A stretch of DNA of 64,000 nucleotides, taken from assembly GCF_036924535.1 (NCBI RefSeq), contig NZ_JAZHRT010000001.1:6262001-6326000 (forward strand). Direction: 5' to 3'. This document shows positions 45,346-55,127 of this stretch, in pieces (position 1 is the stretch's first letter; the number at the start of each line of letters is the position of its first letter). Source of the DNA: Bradyrhizobium sp. AZCC 2262. GTDB lineage: Bacteria; Pseudomonadota; Alphaproteobacteria; Rhizobiales; Xanthobacteraceae. A program made the translations under genes and the position numbers. The notes beneath the pieces were generated by a model. It did not search any database. It had not been told where the DNA came from and saw only the letters and a program-made list of their open reading frames with translations.

Positions 45346-47566
45346 GGTCCGCCGCTCCGCACCCGCCCTCGAAGTCAGGGGCCTCGACGTCTATTACGGC
45401 CATTCGCACGCATTGCAGGGCGTCGACCTGACTTTGGACTCAGGCGTGTTCTCGGTGGTCGGCCGCAACGGCATGGGCAAGACCACCCTGTGCAAGACCA
45501 TCATGGGTTTGTTGCGGGCAAGCGGCGGTTCGGTTCGTGTTCGCGGCGAGGAAATCACCCGCCTCAGCCCGGCGCGGATCGCGCGGCTCGGCGTCGGCTA
45601 TGTACCGCAAGGGCGGCGGCTGTGGCGCTCGCTCAGCGTCGCCGAGCATTTGAGCCTGGCCGCCGGGATGCGACGCGGCGCCTGGACCATCGACCGCATC
45701 TACGAGACATTTCCCCGCCTCGCCGAACGCAAGGACCATGGCGGAGGTCAGCTCTCGGGCGGCGAGCAGCAGATGCTGGCGATCTCGCGCGCGCTTCTGA
45801 CCAATCCGCATCTGCTCATCATGGATGAGCCGACCGAAGGCCTCGCGCCCGTCATCGTCGCCCAGGTCGAGGAAATGCTGGTGCGCCTCGGCGAGGACGG
45901 CGACATGTCGGTGCTCGTGATCGAGCAGAATATCGGCGTCGCCACCGCGATCTCAAAGAACGTCGCGATCATGGTCAATGGCCGCGTCAATCGCATCATC
46001 GACTCTGCGCGTCTGGCGGCCGACCGCGAGTTGCAACAGCGTCTGCTCGGCGTCGGCGTCCATGTCGGACAGGAAGCGGATGTCGAAGCTGTCGATACAG
46101 GCGCCGAGGCCGGGGGCCGTCCCGCGGCACCCCGCGCCACCGGCGCCGCACCGATCCGGGTCTACATCTCCAATCCCACGCTGCCGACGCGCTGGTCGCA
46201 ACCAGCGCCCATTGCGCGCATCGAGGGCGCAGCGCGCACGCTTTCGACGGGCGTCACGCGGATCGAAGACGCTGCACGGCAGAAACGCCAAAGCGGCGCC
46301 GGACTGCAAAACGCATCGGGCCCGCCCGTCGTGCTGGTCGTCGGCACGCTCGACACCAAGGGTGAGGAGTTGCGTTTCATTCGCGATTTGATCGCCCGGC
46401 ACGGTCTGCGGACGCGGCTGGTCGACGTGTCCACCAGCGGCAAGCTATCCACCTGCGACGTCTCCGCCCAGGAAATCGCGCTCAACCATGGGCGCGGCGG
46501 ATCGAGCGTGTTTGGGTCCGACCGCGGCGCGTCGGTGACGGCGATGGCGGACGCCTTCGCCAACTGGCTGCGCCGTCAGGGCAATGTCGCAGGCATCATT
46601 TCGGCGGGCGGTTCCGGCGGCGCCTCGCTGGTCGCGCCCGCCATGCGCGCCCTCCCCGTCGGCGTGCCAAAGCTCATCATCTCCTCCGTCGCGTCGGGCG
46701 ATGTCGGCCCCTATGTCGGGCCTGCCGATATCACCATGATGTATTCGGTAACCGACGTGCAGGGCCTCAACTCGATCTCGCGCGCGGTGCTTGCCAACGG
46801 CGCCAACGCCATCGCCGGCATGGTGAAGGCACGGCTCGAAAATCAGGCCAGGACCGAGCGCAGCGCGCCGGCTGATCTGCCGGCGATCGGTATCACCATG
46901 TTCGGCGTGACGACGCCGGCCGTGCAGAAGATCGCGGCCGACTTGCGCGGCGATTTCGAATGTCTCGTCTTCCACGCCACCGGCGTTGGCGGCCGCTCGA
47001 TGGAAAAGCTGGTCGATTCCGGAATGCTCGCCGGGGTCATTGATCTCACGACGACGGAAGTCTGCGATCTCCTGATGGGCGGCGTGTTTCCCGCCACCGA
47101 CGACCGCTTTGGCGCAATCATCCGCAGCCGCGTGCCCTTCATCGGCTCTGTCGGCGCGCTCGACATGGTCAATTTCGGCGCGCCCGACACCATCCCCGAA
47201 CGCTACCGCCAGCGCAAATTCCACGTTCACAATCCGCAGGTGACACTGATGCGCACCACGCCGGAGGAGAACGAGCGCATCGGGCGCTGGATCGGCGACA
47301 AGCTCAACCGCATGGACGGGCCGGTGCGCTTCTTTCTGCCGGAAGGCGGCGTTTCCGCGCTCGATGCGCCGGGCCAGCCATTCTGGGATCCGGAAGCCGA
47401 TGCGGCGTTGTTTGGCGCGCTGGACCGCAGCGTGCGCCAGACCAGCAATCGCCAGCTTATCCGCGTCAAGCGCCACATCAACGAGCCCGAATTTGCATCC
47501 GCCATCGTCAACGCGCTCCGCCCTCTGGTCGGACGCCCGGGGACCCGTCGGAAAGTCGCGAGGTGA
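45338..47566 (+). CDS. Fusion: LivF-type ABC ATPase + Tm-1-like (UPF0261) domain
   Basis: 742 residues. Residues 8-240 are a LivF ATPase (Walker [11 protein letters not shown] at 42-51, [10 protein letters not shown], signature LSGGEQQML at 139-147, Walker [14 protein letters not shown]). A linker of about 85 residues ([20 protein letters not shown] is repetitive) leads to residues 329-735, a UPF0261/Tm-1-like ATP-binding domain: [76 protein letters not shown]. This domain is the N-terminal half of the tomato Tm-1 protein. The companion TIM-barrel half is the next gene. The fusion ties the domain to the transporter and possibly to sensing of transport. Confidence 0.9.
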   Translation: MSEVRRSAPALEVRGLDVYYGHSHALQGVDLTLDSGVFSVVGRNGMGKTTLCKTIMGLLRASGGSVRVRGEEITRLSPARIARLGVGYVPQGRRLWRSLSVAEHLSLAAGMRRGAWTIDRIYETFPRLAERKDHGGGQLSGGEQQMLAISRALLTNPHLLIMDEPTEGLAPVIVAQVEEMLVRLGEDGDMSVLVIEQNIGVATAISKNVAIMVNGRVNRIIDSARLAADRELQQRLLGVGVHVGQEADVEAVDTGAEAGGRPAAPRATGAAPIRVYISNPTLPTRWSQPAPIARIEGAARTLSTGVTRIEDAARQKRQSGAGLQNASGPPVVLVVGTLDTKGEELRFIRDLIARHGLRTRLVDVSTSGKLSTCDVSAQEIALNHGRGGSSVFGSDRGASVTAMADAFANWLRRQGNVAGIISAGGSGGASLVAPAMRALPVGVPKLIISSVASGDVGPYVGPADITMMYSVTDVQGLNSISRAVLANGANAIAGMVKARLENQARTERSAPADLPAIGITMFGVTTPAVQKIAADLRGDFECLVFHATGVGGRSMEKLVDSGMLAGVIDLTTTEVCDLLMGGVFPATDDRFGAIIRSRVPFIGSVGALDMVNFGAPDTIPERYRQRKFHVHNPQVTLMRTTPEENERIGRWIGDKLNRMDGPVRFFLPEGGVSALDAPGQPFWDPEADAALFGALDRSVRQTSNRQLIRVKRHINEPEFASAIVNALRPLVGRPGTRRKVAR

Positions 47567-47568
47567 CC

Positions 47569-48402
47569 ATGGCGAAGTTCGAACGTTCAGCCATTCTGAA
47601 GAAGTTTCGCAACATGGCCGCCAGGGGCGAGCCGATCGTCGGCGGCGGCGCCGGCACTGGATTATCAGCCAAATGCGAGGAAGCTGGCGGCGTCGACCTG
47701 ATCGTCATCTACAATTCGGGACGTTATCGCATGGCCGGGCGCGGCTCGCTCGCCGGCATGATGCCCTATGGCGACGCCAACGCGATCGTCGTCGAGATGG
47801 CGGGCGAGGTGCTCCCCGTCGTCACGAAGACGCCGGTGCTGGCCGGCGTCAACGGCACCGATCCGTTCCGCGACATGGACAGTTTTCTCGATCAGTTAAA
47901 GGCGCTGGGCTTTGCCGGCGTGCAGAACTTTCCAACCGTCGGGCTGATCGATGGCGTATTTCGCGCCAATCTCGAGGAGACCGGAATGTCCTACGCGCTC
48001 GAGATCGACATGATCGCCAAGGCGCGTGACAAGGACATGCTGACGACGCCCTATGTATTCAGCGAAAGTGAGGCCGCGGCGATGGCGATCGCAGGCGCCG
48101 ACATCATCGTCTGCCATCTCGGCCTGACCACCGGCGGTGCGATCGGCGCACACACCGCGCTAAAACTCGAAGACTGCCCGGAACAGATCGACACCTGGGC
48201 GGCGGCGGCGCTCAGCGTCAATCCGGACATTTTTGTGCTGGCCCATGGCGGTCCGATCGCCGAGCCTGATGACGCCGACTTCATCATGAAACACACGCGC
48301 AAGTGCCACGGCTTCTACGGCGCCTCCTCGATGGAGCGCCTGCCGGTGGAGCGGGCGCTGACAGAACAGGTTCGTAAATTCAAGGCGATCGGCGCGCGGT
48401 AA
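47569..48402 (+). CDS. TIM-barrel, phosphoenolpyruvate hydrolase-family protein (Tm-1 C-terminal-like)
   Basis: 277-residue single-domain protein: [88 protein letters not shown]. This is the PEP_hydrolase-family barrel that forms the C-terminal part of plant Tm-1 proteins and commonly neighbours UPF0261 genes in bacteria. The biochemical activity of the family is not securely known. The ATG used follows AGG at five bases; a GTG two codons earlier overlaps the previous stop. Confidence 0.85.
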   Translation: MAKFERSAILKKFRNMAARGEPIVGGGAGTGLSAKCEEAGGVDLIVIYNSGRYRMAGRGSLAGMMPYGDANAIVVEMAGEVLPVVTKTPVLAGVNGTDPFRDMDSFLDQLKALGFAGVQNFPTVGLIDGVFRANLEETGMSYALEIDMIAKARDKDMLTTPYVFSESEAAAMAIAGADIIVCHLGLTTGGAIGAHTALKLEDCPEQIDTWAAAALSVNPDIFVLAHGGPIAEPDDADFIMKHTRKCHGFYGASSMERLPVERALTEQVRKFKAIGAR

Positions 48403-48426
48403 CGCCGAGACCAAAAGGAGGAGAAG

Positions 48427-51309
48427 ATGTCGGGGACTCTGGTTGGCGAATTGATTCTCTGGCTGATCATAGCGATCGTCGTGATCGCCATCGTCGTCTA
48501 CATCGTGAACTGGCTCTACCACCGTTCGTCGAAGGAAGTGTCCTTTGTGCGAACCGGTCTGCTCGGTGAACGCGTCGTGATCAATGGCGGCGCCTTCGTG
48601 CTGCCGTTCATCCACGACTTTACGCCCGTCAACATGAACGTGCTGCCAATGGGCATCGTGCGGGCCAAGCACGACGCGGTCATTACCCGCGACCGCATGC
48701 GTGTCGACATCGAAGCCGATTTTTACGTCCGCGTGCAGCCGACGCGCGAGGCGGTCGCAATCGCCGCCGCCACGCTCGGACGGCGCACGCTCGAACCCGA
48801 GCAGTTGCATGCCCTGCTCTCCGGCAAGTTCGTCTCCGCGATCCGATCGGTCGCCGCCGAAATGACCATGGAACAGATGCACGAGCAGCGCGGCGAATAC
48901 GTCACGCGGCTCAAGGCCGCCGCAGCCGAGGCGCTGGCTCAGAACGGACTTGAACTTGAATCTGTTGCCATCACCGATCTCGATCAAACCGATCTGGAAT
49001 ATTTCAATCCGTCGAACCGGTTCGATGCCGAAGGTCTGACCCGCCTGATGGAGGACATCGAGGCCAAGCGCAAGCTGCGCAATGACATCGAACAGGATTC
49101 GATGATCAAGATCCGCACCCGCAACCTCGATGCCGAGCGCCAGGCATTGGAGATCGAGCGCGAGAGCGAGACCGCGCGCCTCGAACAGGAACGCGACATC
49201 GAGATGCGCCGTGCGCTGCAGCGCACCGAGGTGGCGCGCGAACGCGCGCTTCGCGAGACCGAGGCCGAACAGGCGCAGATTTCGGCGCGTGAGGCGATCG
49301 AGAAGGCCCGCATCGCCAACGAACAGGCGATCGCCGAAGCCCGCATCTCCTCCGAACGTGAGACCCGTCACCGCGAGATCGAGCGTACGCGCGCGGTGGA
49401 GGAAAAGGAACTGCTAGCGCGCGAGGAAATCGAAAAGGCCAAAATCGCCAATCAGCGCGCGGTCGATACCGCCCGCATTGCCTCCGAGCGCGAGGTGCGG
49501 CAGCGCGACATCGAGCGCACGCGATCGGTCGAGGAAGCCGAGATCACGGCGCGCGAAGCGGTCGAGAAGGCACGTATCCAGCAGGATCGCTCGATCACGG
49601 ATGCGCGGATCGCCAACGAGGAAGAGACTCGAAGGCGCGAGATCGAGCGCACCCGCGCGATCGACGAAGCCGAAATCGCGGCGCGCGAGGCGACCGAAAA
49701 GGCTCGCATCGCCCAGACCACGATCGTCAACATCGAACGTATCGCCTCCGACGAACGCACCCGCTCGCTGGAGATTGCGCAGGTGCGCACTATTCAGGAA
49801 GCGGAGATTGAGGCGCAAAAAGCGGTGGAAGCCGCACGGATCGCCCGCGAGCGCACCTTGGCGGCCGAGCGGATCGGCGCCGAGCACTCTACGCGCAAGC
49901 TGGAAATCGAGCGCAACCAGGCGCTGGAAGTCGCAGGGATCACCGCGCGCGAGGCAACGGAAGCCTCCCGCATCGCCCAGGAAGAGCGCGTTCGCTCGCT
50001 CGAAATCGCGCGCAACCGCACGATCGAGGAGGCCGACATCGCCTCGCGCGAAGCCATCGAGGCCGCGCGCATTGCCCAGGAGAAGGTGATCGCCGCTCAG
50101 CGCATCCGTGCCGAGAAGGAAACCAGGGGGCTCGAAATCGACCGCACCGAATCGATCGAGGCCGCCGAACTCAAGCGGCGCGATGCCATCGAACGTCGGC
50201 GTGTCGAGGTTGAGCTGGCGCTCGAAGCTGAACGCATCGCCTCGTCGAAGACCCGCGAGGTGCTCAATATCGACCAGAAGAAGGCGGTCGAGATCGCCGA
50301 CGAGGAGCGCGTAATCGCGCTCGCCGCCAAACGTTCCGAGCGCATCGATGCCGATCGCCAGGTCAAGCAGGCCGAGATCATCGCGCGCAAGGAAGTCGAG
50401 ACAACAGATGTCGCGCGCGAACAGGCGCTCGAAGCCGCGCGGCTCGCCCGCCGTCGTGCGATCGAGCAGCTCGAAGTCGGCCGCGTCCAGGCGCTGCAGG
50501 AAGCCGAGATCGCCTCCCGCGAGGAAGTCGAACGGGCGCGCATCGCCTCAGACCGCGGTCTCGACGAAGCGCGCGTCGGCCGCGAGCGCGATCTGCGCAA
50601 GCTGGAGGTCAATCGCGAGAAGGAAGTCGAAACGGCGCTGATGGAAAAGGCCATCGCCCTGTATCAGAAGTCTCTCGAGGAATCGGCCGCCAAGGTGGCG
50701 GCGGAGGATGCGCGCGCGGGAGCGACCGAGGCAGCCGAGCGCGTCGTCACCGCCCGCGACAGCGAGATCGCCAAGCGCCAGAAGACCATCGAGGTGCTGC
50801 TGGCGGAGAAACGGGCGGAGGAGACGAAGATCGCGGCCGACGCCGAGCGCGTACGCGCCGCCGTCGAGGCCGAGGCGCAGCGGCTGCTCAACGAAGCCGA
50901 AAACGTGCTCACCGACCAGGCACGCTACTCGCTGTTCCGCCGCAAGCTGCTCGATCGCATCGAAGGCATCGTGCGCGAGAGCGTCAAGCCGATGGAGAAG
51001 ATCGAGGGCATCCGCATCCTTCAGGTGGACGGGCTCAATGGCGGCGGCAATGGCGGCCGCAGCGCCACCGACGAGGTGATCGACTCGGCGCTGCGTTACC
51101 GGGTGCAGGCGCCGCTGATCGACTCGATCCTCGCCGATATCGGCGTCGAGGGCGGCAGCCTTGCCAAAATGCCCGGCCTCATTCGCGAGGCGCGCGACAT
51201 GCAGGGCATCAAGGAATCCACGCGCAAGGGCAGCCAAACCAAGCCTGACGCGCCCCCTGCCGCCTCCGGCGAGCCGGCCCCCGAACGCGGACCACGCAAG
51301 AAAGGTTGA
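48427..51309 (+). CDS. Giant flotillin-like SPFH protein with hendecad repeats
   Basis: 960 residues. An N-terminal membrane helix (ILWLIIAIVVIAIVVYIVNW, about 10-29) is followed by an SPFH domain (about 36-195: VRTGLLGERVVINGGAFVLP, RVDIEADFYVRVQPTREAV, LNG-like ELESVAITDLDQTDLEYFNP) and a coiled coil from about 205 to 870. Residues 285-625 are tandem 44-residue units made of four 11-residue blocks, each starting with Ile or a similar residue (ISAREAIEKAR, IANEQAIAEAR and so on). The C-terminal region (YSLFRRKLLDRIEGIVRESV) is flotillin-like, then a Pro-rich tail. Ordinary flotillins are 450-700 residues. A strong AGGAGGAG site precedes the ATG. Probably an inner-membrane scaffold for the neighbouring transporter or enzyme. 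Confidence 0.9.
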   Translation: MSGTLVGELILWLIIAIVVIAIVVYIVNWLYHRSSKEVSFVRTGLLGERVVINGGAFVLPFIHDFTPVNMNVLPMGIVRAKHDAVITRDRMRVDIEADFYVRVQPTREAVAIAAATLGRRTLEPEQLHALLSGKFVSAIRSVAAEMTMEQMHEQRGEYVTRLKAAAAEALAQNGLELESVAITDLDQTDLEYFNPSNRFDAEGLTRLMEDIEAKRKLRNDIEQDSMIKIRTRNLDAERQALEIERESETARLEQERDIEMRRALQRTEVARERALRETEAEQAQISAREAIEKARIANEQAIAEARISSERETRHREIERTRAVEEKELLAREEIEKAKIANQRAVDTARIASEREVRQRDIERTRSVEEAEITAREAVEKARIQQDRSITDARIANEEETRRREIERTRAIDEAEIAAREATEKARIAQTTIVNIERIASDERTRSLEIAQVRTIQEAEIEAQKAVEAARIARERTLAAERIGAEHSTRKLEIERNQALEVAGITAREATEASRIAQEERVRSLEIARNRTIEEADIASREAIEAARIAQEKVIAAQRIRAEKETRGLEIDRTESIEAAELKRRDAIERRRVEVELALEAERIASSKTREVLNIDQKKAVEIADEERVIALAAKRSERIDADRQVKQAEIIARKEVETTDVAREQALEAARLARRRAIEQLEVGRVQALQEAEIASREEVERARIASDRGLDEARVGRERDLRKLEVNREKEVETALMEKAIALYQKSLEESAAKVAAEDARAGATEAAERVVTARDSEIAKRQKTIEVLLAEKRAEETKIAADAERVRAAVEAEAQRLLNEAENVLTDQARYSLFRRKLLDRIEGIVRESVKPMEKIEGIRILQVDGLNGGGNGGRSATDEVIDSALRYRVQAPLIDSILADIGVEGGSLAKMPGLIREARDMQGIKESTRKGSQTKPDAPPAASGEPAPERGPRKKG
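49279..50301 (+). repeat. Tandem 132-bp coding repeats (44-residue units) in the flotillin gene
   Basis: Units start at protein residues 285, 329, 373, 417, 461, 505, 538 and 582; all are 44 residues except the sixth, which is 33. Each unit has the order AREAxEKARIA, a second RIA/EAR block, EREtRxREIER and TRAxEEAE. 44 and 33 are both multiples of 11, so units were gained or lost in whole hendecads. DNA identity between units is moderate, indicating old duplications. Confidence 0.85.
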
Positions 51310-51318
51310 GATCACGCC

Positions 51319-51756
51319 ATGGCCCGGGTCTACGTCTCCACCGTCGTCAACGCCCGCAACGACCGCGTCTGGGCGCGGGTGCGCGACTTCAACGGCCTGC
51401 CGAACTGGCATCCCGCCATCGCCGAGAGCCGCATCGAGGGCGGCGAACCCGCCGACAAGATCGGATGCGTGCGGGATTTTCGCCTGCGCAACGGCGATCG
51501 CATCCGCGAAAAGCTGCTCGGGCTCTCGGACTACGACATGTTCTGCACCTACTCCATCCTGGAGTCCCCGATGGGGGTGGAGAACTACGTCGCTACCTTG
51601 CGGCTCACGCCAGTGACCGACGGCGACCAGACTTTTCTCGAATGGACCGCCGAGTTCGACTGTGCACCCGAGCGCGAGAACGAACTGGTCGGCAATATCG
51701 GGACCGGTGTGTTTCAGGGCGGCTTTGATGCTCTCAAGCGCGCCTTCGGAGGCTAG
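51319..51756 (+). CDS. SRPBCC-fold protein (polyketide cyclase/CoxG-like), copy 1
   Basis: 145 residues with the START/SRPBCC pattern: VYVSTVVNARNDRVWARVRD, FNGLPNWHPAIAESRIEG, RLTPVTDGDQTFLEWTAEFD. It forms a tandem pair with the next gene. CoxG-type SRPBCC proteins accompany molybdenum hydroxylases and bind lipophilic cofactors or tether the enzyme, but this one lacks the C-terminal membrane helix of CoxG. A ligand-binding or carrier role near the Mo enzyme is inferred from position. The ribosome site is weak. Confidence 0.85.
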   Translation: MARVYVSTVVNARNDRVWARVRDFNGLPNWHPAIAESRIEGGEPADKIGCVRDFRLRNGDRIREKLLGLSDYDMFCTYSILESPMGVENYVATLRLTPVTDGDQTFLEWTAEFDCAPERENELVGNIGTGVFQGGFDALKRAFGG

Positions 51757-51757
51757 C

Positions 51758-52201
51758 GTGCCGCATATCGTCAAAAGCACCATCCTCGACGCGCCGACCG
51801 GCGCGGTCTGGAATGTGCTGCGCGATTTCAACGGTCACGACCGCTGGCACCCGGCGGTCGCCACCAGCACGATCGAGCGCGCGCAGGCCTCCGACAAGAT
51901 CGGCTGTATCAGACGCTTCAAGCTGCAGGACGGCTCGGAGCTGCGCGAGCAACTGCTGGCGCTGTCGGACCTCGAACAGGCCTTCAGCTATTGCCTGCTC
52001 GATACGCCGATCCCAATGTTCAATTACGTGGCCCATGTTCGCCTGCTGCCGGTCACCGACGGCGACCGCACCTTCTGGCATTGGGAATCCCGCTTCACCA
52101 CGCGGCCCGCGGATGCCGAAAGGCTGACGCAGATGGTCGCGGAACAGATCTATCAAGCCGGCTTCGATTCCATTCGCCGGCACCTGAAGGAGGCCGCATG
52201 A
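51758..52201 (+). CDS. SRPBCC-fold protein, copy 2
   Basis: 147 residues, clearly paralogous to the preceding gene: IVKSTILDAPTGAVWNVLRD, FNGHDRWHPAVATSTIERA, KIGCIRRFKLQDGSELREQL, LLPVTDGDRTFWHWESRF. The GTG start follows GGAGG by five bases and lies one base after the previous stop. The two may form a heterodimer or bind two related ligands. Confidence 0.85.
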   Translation: MPHIVKSTILDAPTGAVWNVLRDFNGHDRWHPAVATSTIERAQASDKIGCIRRFKLQDGSELREQLLALSDLEQAFSYCLLDTPIPMFNYVAHVRLLPVTDGDRTFWHWESRFTTRPADAERLTQMVAEQIYQAGFDSIRRHLKEAA

Positions 52202-52217
52202 AAGCGGAGGCAAAACG

Positions 52218-53036
52218 ATGCCCGTCACGGTGAGGACATTTGCCAGTTCTGGCGAAGCGGCATCGGCGCTGTCGTCGGATCGCGGCGCGCGCTATCTCGG
52301 CGGCGGCACGCTTGTCATGCGCGCCCTCAACGAGGGCGACGTCTCGATCTCGACGGTGGTGCGTGCGACCGATCAGGCGCTGTCCCGCATCGATGTCGCG
52401 AGCGCACGGATCACGCTCGGCGCCGGCGTCACTTTTGCAAAAATTCTGGCCGAACGCGATCTTGGCTTTCTGCACGCCCCCGCCCGTTCGATCGGCGGGC
52501 CGGCGGTGCGCAACATGGGTACAGTCGGTGGCAATCTGTTCGCGCCCATTCCCTATGGCGACTTCACCGTCGCGCTGCTGGCGCTCGACGCGACCGTCTC
52601 CGTCCAGGGCGGACTAGGCGCCCGCGACATTCCGATCGAGGAATTTTTGCAATCCCGCGAGCGCCAGAGCGGTGCGCTTGTGCTGGCTGTCTCCTGTCAG
52701 AGGCCCGCAAGCGCCGACGCCTTCCGTTATCGCAAGATCGCCCGCATCAAGCCAAAGGGCGGCTCGGTGATCACGTTGGCGGCGCACCTTCCGTCGAGCA
52801 GCGGCCGCATATCGGGAGCCCGCATCGCGCTCGGCTCGATGGCCGCGACGCAGATTCGCGCAAGGGCCGCCGAACGCGCACTGGAGGGCCGCCCGCTTGA
52901 CGATGCAGCGATCAGCGCCGCGGCCGCGGCCGCAACGGAGGGCGTATCGCCCGCCGACAATGCCCTTGGCAGCGCGTGGTATCGCCGCGAGATCGTCGGC
53001 GTCCATCTGCGCCGCCTGCTGTCCGGCCTGGAGTAA
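52218..53036 (+). CDS. Molybdenum hydroxylase, FAD-binding medium subunit (CoxM-like)
   Basis: 272 residues of the xanthine dehydrogenase/CO dehydrogenase medium-subunit family. FAD-binding segments are YLGGGTLVMR (near residue 27, in place of AGGTDL) and RNMGTVGGNLFAPIPYGD (98-115); the C-terminal half has FRYRKIARIKPKGGSVITLA. It passes electrons from the 2Fe-2S subunit to the acceptor through FAD. GGAGG precedes the ATG. The subunit order M, S, L is that of coxMSL-type operons. Confidence 0.9.
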   Translation: MPVTVRTFASSGEAASALSSDRGARYLGGGTLVMRALNEGDVSISTVVRATDQALSRIDVASARITLGAGVTFAKILAERDLGFLHAPARSIGGPAVRNMGTVGGNLFAPIPYGDFTVALLALDATVSVQGGLGARDIPIEEFLQSRERQSGALVLAVSCQRPASADAFRYRKIARIKPKGGSVITLAAHLPSSSGRISGARIALGSMAATQIRARAAERALEGRPLDDAAISAAAAAATEGVSPADNALGSAWYRREIVGVHLRRLLSGLE

Positions 53037-53041
53037 GATTC

Positions 53042-53521
53042 ATGACCAAGACCCCGCTCCAGTTTAGTCACAACGGCCGCGACGTCGCGTTGTTCGTCGA
53101 CGGTGGCGTCAATCTGCTGGTCGCGCTTCGCGAATTGATCGGCGACATGACGCCGAAATTCGGCTGCGGCCAGGGCGGCTGCGGCGCCTGCAGCGTGCTG
53201 ATCGACGGCGAACTGCATCTCTCCTGCCTGACGCTGGCGGAAACCGTCAACGGCCGCGCGATCGAAACGCTCGACGGGATGAAGGACGGGCCCAATCTGC
53301 ATCCGCTGCAACGCGCCTTCATGGAGCAGTTCGCGGCGCAGTGCGGGTATTGCACGCCGGGCATGCTGATGGCGGCGAAGGCGCTGCTCGATCGCAACCC
53401 CTCGCCGACCCGCGCCGAGGTCGTCGAGGCGATCTCGGGCAATATCTGCCGCTGCACCGGCTATGAGCCGATCATCAATGCCGTCCTCGCCGCCGCCACG
53501 AGCGGACGCGCACGCGCTTAG
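53042..53521 (+). CDS. Molybdenum hydroxylase, 2Fe-2S small subunit (CoxS-like)
   Basis: 159 residues with both 2Fe-2S clusters: the plant-ferredoxin type Cys42, Cys47, Cys50 (GCGQGGCGAC) and Cys62, and the helical type Cys101, Cys104 (QCGYCTPGM), Cys136 and Cys138 (NICRCTG). It relays electrons from the Mo site to FAD. Starts five bases after the FAD subunit stop. Confidence 0.95.
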   Translation: MTKTPLQFSHNGRDVALFVDGGVNLLVALRELIGDMTPKFGCGQGGCGACSVLIDGELHLSCLTLAETVNGRAIETLDGMKDGPNLHPLQRAFMEQFAAQCGYCTPGMLMAAKALLDRNPSPTRAEVVEAISGNICRCTGYEPIINAVLAAATSGRARA

Positions 53522-53532
53522 AGGGAACGACC

Positions 53533-55125
53533 ATGCTGGAATTGCGCAAGGACATCTTCGCCGACGAGCGCGACGATAATCTGAAGGAGATCGGAAAGGG
53601 CACGCAGCGCCAGGACATGCTCGGGCATGTCACGGGCACCTCGACCTATTTCGACGACCACAAGCTGCAGGGCATGCTCCATCTTAAAGTGCTGCGCAGC
53701 CCGCACGCCCACGCCCGCCTGCGCCGCATCGACACGATGGAAGCGGAACGCGCGCCCGGCGTTCGGCGCATCATTCGCGGGGCCGACGTGCCGATCAATC
53801 TCAACACGCTCCTCAGCCTGATCAACTTCGGCAAGGACGACGAGCCGTCGCTCGCCGTCGATAAAGTGCGCTACAAGGGCGAGCCGATCGTCGCCGTCGT
53901 CGCCGACAGTCCGCGGGAAGCCTTTGAGGCACTCGCGAAAGTGCGCGTCGATTATGAGCCGCTGCCCGCGGTGTTCGACGTCGAGGAGGCGCTGAAGCCG
54001 GGCGCGCCCGTCGTCAACGAGACCTACCCCAAAAACACGTTCGTCTACCACGACGTCTACGATCACCAGAAACTGCGGTTCGGCGATGTCGAGCGCGGTT
54101 TCGCCGAGGCTGACCATATCCTCGAACAGCGCTACCAGATGTCGCCGATCGAGCATGCGCCGACCGAAACCAACGGCTCGATCGCAGCGCCCGACACCAA
54201 TGGTCGCTATGTCGTCTACACCTCGACGCAGGCGCTGTTCTTCTCGCTCGATACCTGCGCAAAGATCCTCGACGTGCCCTCCAACACCTTTCATTTCATC
54301 GGCGGCACTGTCGGCGGCGGCTTCGGCGGCAAGGTGGATACCCTCACCGAACCGCTCGCCATTCTCGGCGCGATGCTGACCGGGCGTCCGGTACGTTATC
54401 AGCTCGGCCGGGAGGAGGAGATGCAGTTCGGCTCGCCGCGCGGCGCCGAGCGCATCTTCATCAAGGACGGCGTGATGCGCGACGGCCGCATCGTCGCGCG
54501 CAAGATTCGCGCCTATTTCGATAGCGGCGCCTATACCCGGCTGTCCAGCTACGCCGTCGTCAAATGCGCGGCGCACCTGCCCGGCCCCTATACGATCCCC
54601 AACGTCTACGGCGATATCTACTGCGTGTTCACCAACCGCACGCCTGCGACGGCGATGCGCGGCTTCGGGGTCACCGCGATGGATTTTGCGCTCGAATGCC
54701 AGATGGACAAGCTCGCCCATCTCGTCGGCATCGACCCGATGGAATTCCGCATCCTCAACGCCTATCGCGACGGCGACATGAAGGCGCATCGGCGCGAAGC
54801 CAAGAACACCGCGCTGATCGAATGCGTCCAGGTCGCGGCCGAAAAGGCCAAGTGGCCGCTTCGCGAAGAGGTCAAGCGCATGTCGTCGCTCAAGGACGGC
54901 GGCGGCATGCGTGCCGCGATATCCTTGACGCCGCGCGAGCCTGTACCGCAACGCGCCGCGGCATCGCAACAGCGAACAACCTACGACCGTGCGCCGCCTG
55001 CGACGATCCAGCCCCCGCCGCCCCCCACGCCGACGCCGCCGACCCCTCCCCCACGGGCACAGGCTCCGTCGCCGTCGCATGGCGCGGCCCGTTTCTCTTC
55101 CGTCTTCGGCACCAGGAGGCGCTGA
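53533..55125 (+). CDS. Molybdenum hydroxylase large subunit, N-terminal part (split CoxL-like)
   Basis: 530 residues covering the first half of a normal 750-800 residue molybdopterin subunit: DMLGHVTGTSTYFDDHKLQG, VRYKGEPIVAVVADSPREAF, the IGGTVGGGFGGK motif at 256-267 and TAMRGFGVTAMDFALE at 373-388. Homology ends near residue 458 (SSLKDGGG). A tail of about 70 residues follows, with a proline-rich stretch (PPATIQPPPPPTPTPPTPPP at 488-507). The CODH motif AYRCSFR is absent, so this is not a CO dehydrogenase. The rest of the subunit is the next gene, in another frame. Confidence 0.9.
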   Translation: MLELRKDIFADERDDNLKEIGKGTQRQDMLGHVTGTSTYFDDHKLQGMLHLKVLRSPHAHARLRRIDTMEAERAPGVRRIIRGADVPINLNTLLSLINFGKDDEPSLAVDKVRYKGEPIVAVVADSPREAFEALAKVRVDYEPLPAVFDVEEALKPGAPVVNETYPKNTFVYHDVYDHQKLRFGDVERGFAEADHILEQRYQMSPIEHAPTETNGSIAAPDTNGRYVVYTSTQALFFSLDTCAKILDVPSNTFHFIGGTVGGGFGGKVDTLTEPLAILGAMLTGRPVRYQLGREEEMQFGSPRGAERIFIKDGVMRDGRIVARKIRAYFDSGAYTRLSSYAVVKCAAHLPGPYTIPNVYGDIYCVFTNRTPATAMRGFGVTAMDFALECQMDKLAHLVGIDPMEFRILNAYRDGDMKAHRREAKNTALIECVQVAAEKAKWPLREEVKRMSSLKDGGGMRAAISLTPREPVPQRAAASQQRTTYDRAPPATIQPPPPPTPTPPTPPPRAQAPSPSHGAARFSSVFGTRRR

Positions 55126-55127
55126 CC

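Noticed and set aside
49279..50301. CRISPR-like or satellite repeat array
   Set aside because: The repeats are in-frame 132-bp coding units with diverged sequence and protein-level periodicity; no constant repeat with unique spacers.
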